Shown here piece by piece: positions 61,050 through 64,000 of a stretch of 64,000 nucleotides of DNA. How positions within the stretch are numbered: the stretch's first letter is position 1; each line of letters starts with the position of its first letter. This DNA is from Astrocystis sublimbata (Eukaryota > Ascomycota > Sordariomycetes > Xylariales > Xylariaceae). The translations under genes and the position numbers were made by a program. The notes under the pieces were generated by a model that worked only from the letters and a program-made list of their open reading frames with translations, was not told the origin of the DNA and did no database searches. The DNA lies in the NCBI GenBank assembly GCA_022453515.1, contig JAJNNY010000003.1, positions 1,178,001 to 1,242,000 on the forward strand, written 5' to 3'.

Positions 61050-61430
61050 ATGGCTTCTCCCGTCAAGACCTCTGCTCCTTCCGCCCTCGACCGTGGCGAC
61101 CGCTTCGGTGGTGAGGGTTCCCTAGCCGCCCCCGGCCTCCCCATGCCCGGTCTGTCTGGCCGTGCCAACTCCCCCACTGGTAAGTGACATCTTCCCCTTC
61201 CTGTTCTATCATCTAGAACATTAAAAGCCACGGCCACTTCGCGCCGCATCGGCTTGGGTATCTGACAGGCTAACCAAAGCTCCTCTACAGGCAACCTCCT
61301 CAAGGGACCCGTTGACGACGACGGAAAGCTCAAGAGCGCCGCCCTCATGGTTGGCATCAAGCTTGACCTCGAGGCCGAGGTCCACCTCACCGCCCGCGTC
61401 CGCGGTGACGTCCTCGTGGGGCTTTACTAA
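61050..61430 (+). CDS. Small conserved protein, 89 aa, function unknown
   Basis: Two exons, 61050-61179 and 61291-61430, joined in phase 1 by a 111-bp intron with a GTAAGT donor. The start has an excellent context (TCACAATGGCT). The N-terminal half is Gly/Pro/Ser-rich (GGEGSLAAPGLPMPG). The C-terminal 45 residues look like one ordered unit (NLLKGPVDDDGKLKSAALMV followed by two beta-like stretches) ending in GLY. I recognise no enzymatic motif, and no signal peptide or membrane segment is visible. The regular splice sites, start context and amphipathic C-terminal segment make it a credible gene. Comparable short proteins occur across filamentous fungi, as far as I recall. Confidence 0.72.
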
Positions 61431-62597
61431 GTGTAGCTGCCCCCAACAGCCTCAATCGCCTTCGCATTCGCCTACTAGCAGCGACTCCGATGCTCTCATC
61501 CCGGGCGTCTACTTTCTCGGCGGCAACACCGACGAGAAGGAGGACGAGTTCCAATTCGGCAACATCCGGGTTCACCTCAAGACGAGCACTCAGGGCTGCC
61601 TGTTCGGTGCGGGACGCGAGTCTGTCTCCATTCTACGAATTACGCTGCGCTTCACCATTGATTTTGAAAACGGGGAGGATTTCTGTTTGGGTATGAAAAA
61701 TGGGTGCAATGAAAAGAAAAACGATGGCGATTGGGATGAAGAGCTCTTTGGGAAAAAGAGCGACCAGGAGGATAAGGCTGGAGCTGGGAAGCCGAACGGA
61801 GAAAGGTGGCCAATTGGGGATTTAGATGGGCAACAATCACTCTCATTATCGTTGACCATGTCGATTACTATCATGGCAATCAATTCACCATCGCTCTATT
61901 AAACACTTGGTTCCAATACTTGCTTGTGACTGTGACTTCTCAATGACTTCTTTTTTTGCTCACTATCTTGACTTCATTTCCTACTTACTATACAGACCTG
62001 GCTTACACGCAGGTGCTAGCCAGCCGAGAGCCAATGGCTTCACCGCTTTTGGCAATCAAGACCGGATTTGTTTCAAAAGCATCGCAACTGCAATCCTTCC
62101 GTCAGTGAACTGGTTTCATTCGGAGATAACGGAACTTCACTGTTGTTGTGTTTGAAAGGTGTGAAACGGAATGGCCCGATACCACTTGTGCGACGAAAGT
62201 GGTCTCATGTTCGCATACTAACTTGTCTCACAAACCATCAAAGTCTGGGTGGCGGTCCCTAAACAACGGGTGCATGGTCGATCTATGCATCTCAGATTGA
62301 TCTCGTTATCTCGAAAGTATCTATGCTTGGCACCAAATCGTCCGTTAACTCGTTCCATCACCCCATAAAGAGGATGAAACAAAGCTGGCGAGGCGAAGCC
62401 TGTCCTTGCCCTGGTACCTGGTAGGTAATATCCCGTAGCGTAATTGGCTAGGATGGTGGGGTGATCCAACCTCCAGGGTCTTCTTATTAGGTGGTATCGA
62501 TGCGACCCTTTGCGAGAGCGTAACTCCACTCCACTCCGGCGTCCGGGCATCCGGATCACTGAATGAATGCACTTATGTACCTATCTAGGTAGATATC
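61431..62597. other. Intergenic region between 89-aa gene and MED1 gene
   Basis: 1.2 kb between two gene ends. Open frames here (for example within 61312-61902) overlap the gene or have no coding character. Nothing else is seen. Confidence 0.5.
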
Positions 62598-64000
62598 CTA
62601 TTCAAGTTTATGCTTGATGAACTCAATCCAATGTCCGATATTTTCACAGTCCTCCAATTTCTCGGCCCATTGCTTCCTGTTGAGGAACTTTCCCTTGCAT
62701 GCGGATTGCGCTTCGCTTTCAGATTCGTGAAAAATGTTATCGGACACAATGTGAACCTTGCCACCGAGTTGAATCTCCAGGTTAATGAGGGCCGTGGTCT
62801 CTTTGAAAGCGAAGACCAACTGTAGTCGGGGGATCGGGTGTGCCGATAGCACTATGTCAACCTTGAGTCGTGCTGAAGAGTCGACAAGATGCTTGACTTT
62901 GGGATCCGACGCACTCGAATTTGGCGTGTCTTCCTTTGCTGTGCGAGATTCCGGAACCGCATCTAGTCCTTCTCGCGGCTTGAAGCTATTATCAAGTAGC
63001 AGGGACAAGAATGCGTACTGTCGTAGCATAGGCAGCATGGCCATCAGGTCTTTCGGGTGAGCTATGGGTACATGGGTCAAGATCTGACCGTATACTGGCT
63101 TATCGACCATCAACCTATTCGAATGAGCCTTGAGCTCAGGCACTTTTTGGCCCTTGTGAACATCGGCAAATACGGGGACTGTCTGTGTAAATGCCATAAC
63201 CCTGGGTTCGCTTGGGTCGTAGTTGACACCTCCAGTGACTGGGAATAATAGATTGTCGAACGTGCTGTTAGACAGCGGCGCATTGAATGCTGATATTTTG
63301 TAAATCTCCATCGCCACGCCATTAGTCACAACGACGGGAGGATTGAAGGTTGCCATGAAGACCACCTCAGAAGGTTTGGATGTCGCGAGTGCGCCGTTGG
63401 CCTCTAGTCCACCTTCGGCTTTAATCTCTTCAGCAGGCGGGAGTTCGAGATCAGGGGGCTCCAACCAGTCCAGTATTGGGCCCGTAGCAGACATCACCTC
63501 CTCATCTGTGGGATGGGATTTCACAATACTCGGACCAATCCAGTTGTGGGAAACGCGAACCGCGGTGTACGCCATAGTGTTGGCAGGGGCGCAGTCAATG
63601 AGCACACCCCAAGTCTTGCCCTCGTCTCCTTCTACTTTGGTTGAAGGGTAATTGTGATACTGCTTCCAGTAGTCAAGGGTGAGACCGACACGGTCTCTGG
63701 CATGCATGAGCGGGCAGCCGTGTTGACTGCACAGGGCACGGACGCGACGGGTTTCGTCGGATTTCCCACTCATTGCGGGATCCTCGCGTAGTCTCTCGAG
63801 ATCCCACCTGTGTAGCCTCTCCAGACTTTCCCATATGCCTGCCACGGCTTCGTGGCAGTTGAGGCCAGGCATGACACTGAGCTTATCCAGCGTTGCCAGG
63901 CTCTCGAGGTTGGTCCTGAACCTCGATATCTTTTTGGTCAACTGGCTTTCGCCCGGACTCAGGACCAAATCTTTTGTAAGTATGGCGGAGGCTTTATCCA
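62598..64000 (-). CDS. MED1: Mediator complex subunit 1 (C-terminal part, 5' beyond window)
   Basis: A frame open to the right edge gives 466 visible residues with no intron in this part. The landmarks are LSVMPGLNCHEAVAGIWESL followed by the Trp/Arg helix HRWDLERLRED. A beta-rich core follows, with ALCSQHGCPLMHARDRVGLT, LDYWKQYHNY and SVVxxSHNWIGPS-type strands. The end carries the AHPIPRLQLVFAF and NRKQWAEKLEDCENIGHWIE segments. This matches fungal Med1, a middle-module subunit of Mediator that links activators to RNA polymerase II in the nucleus. The N-terminal third and start codon lie beyond 64000. The composition is similar to the other genes here, so no transfer is suspected. Confidence 0.87.
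   Translation of the reverse strand, partial: DKASAILTKDLVLSPGESQLTKKISRFRTNLESLATLDKLSVMPGLNCHEAVAGIWESLERLHRWDLERLREDPAMSGKSDETRRVRALCSQHGCPLMHARDRVGLTLDYWKQYHNYPSTKVEGDEGKTWGVLIDCAPANTMAYTAVRVSHNWIGPSIVKSHPTDEEVMSATGPILDWLEPPDLELPPAEEIKAEGGLEANGALATSKPSEVVFMATFNPPVVVTNGVAMEIYKISAFNAPLSNSTFDNLLFPVTGGVNYDPSEPRVMAFTQTVPVFADVHKGQKVPELKAHSNRLMVDKPVYGQILTHVPIAHPKDLMAMLPMLRQYAFLSLLLDNSFKPREGLDAVPESRTAKEDTPNSSASDPKVKHLVDSSARLKVDIVLSAHPIPRLQLVFAFKETTALINLEIQLGGKVHIVSDNIFHESESEAQSACKGKFLNRKQWAEKLEDCENIGHWIEFIKHKLE

Overview
This window is nuclear DNA of a filamentous ascomycete (Pezizomycotina, most likely a Sordariomycete). Genes are split by short GT-AG introns with CTAAC/CTGAC-type branch sites. 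Coding regions are well separated. The repertoire is fungal: an ICE2 ER protein, a Pth11/rhodopsin-type membrane receptor, a Lag1-type ceramide synthase, Mediator subunit 1, and an intron-containing tRNA-Pro. I rebuilt 16 protein genes by joining exons by hand and checking phase at every junction. In each complete model the joined length is a whole number of codons ending at a stop. No intact transposon or CRISPR array was seen, and there is no sign of a bacterial operon layout.

Layout. 1-1468 (-): 5' part of an ATP-grasp ligase, cut by the left edge. 3364-7159 (-): propionyl/acetyl-CoA synthetase-like enzyme, 8 exons, with a peroxisomal AKL end. 9176-10561 (-): ICE2. 12889-12995 (+): tRNA-Pro(CGG) with a 35-nt intron. 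13828-15340 (-): TauD-type sulfonate dioxygenase. After a 4.7 kb gap, 20078-21613 (+): TDT-family transporter. 23676-24275 (+): acidic orphan. 25068-26565 (-): ceramide synthase. 28024-29061 (+): short-chain dehydrogenase. 29231-30984 (-): MOSC domain fused to an FMN/2Fe-2S reductase. 31371-33173 (-): disordered nuclear-like protein with a KEN box. 37181-39381 (+): glutamine synthetase, with GATA sites upstream. 41348-42889 (+): Pth11-like 7TM protein. 43282-47857 (-): 16-exon orphan with a HELAH zinc-peptidase motif. 48832-50864 (+): patatin-like protein lacking the nucleophilic serine. 52258-54099 (+): NmrA-like NAD(P)-binding protein. 58216-59561 (-): conserved protein with a long Ala/Gly/Glu/Gln-rich tail. 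61050-61430 (+): 89-aa small protein. 62598-64000 (-): Mediator subunit 1, cut by the right edge.

Most genes look like independent housekeeping or accessory genes. Plausible links are limited to the TauD dioxygenase (releases sulfite) lying divergent to a TDT transporter, whose family includes both dicarboxylate and sulfite carriers, and nitrogen-type GATA sites ahead of glutamine synthetase. The least familiar item is the HELAH orphan. It carries three exons of 15-18 nt, one of which encodes the His-Glu of the zinc motif. The long intergenic regions hold mostly microsatellites, CTAC/GTAG-type short repeats and one AT-rich island (about 51.1-51.95 kb).
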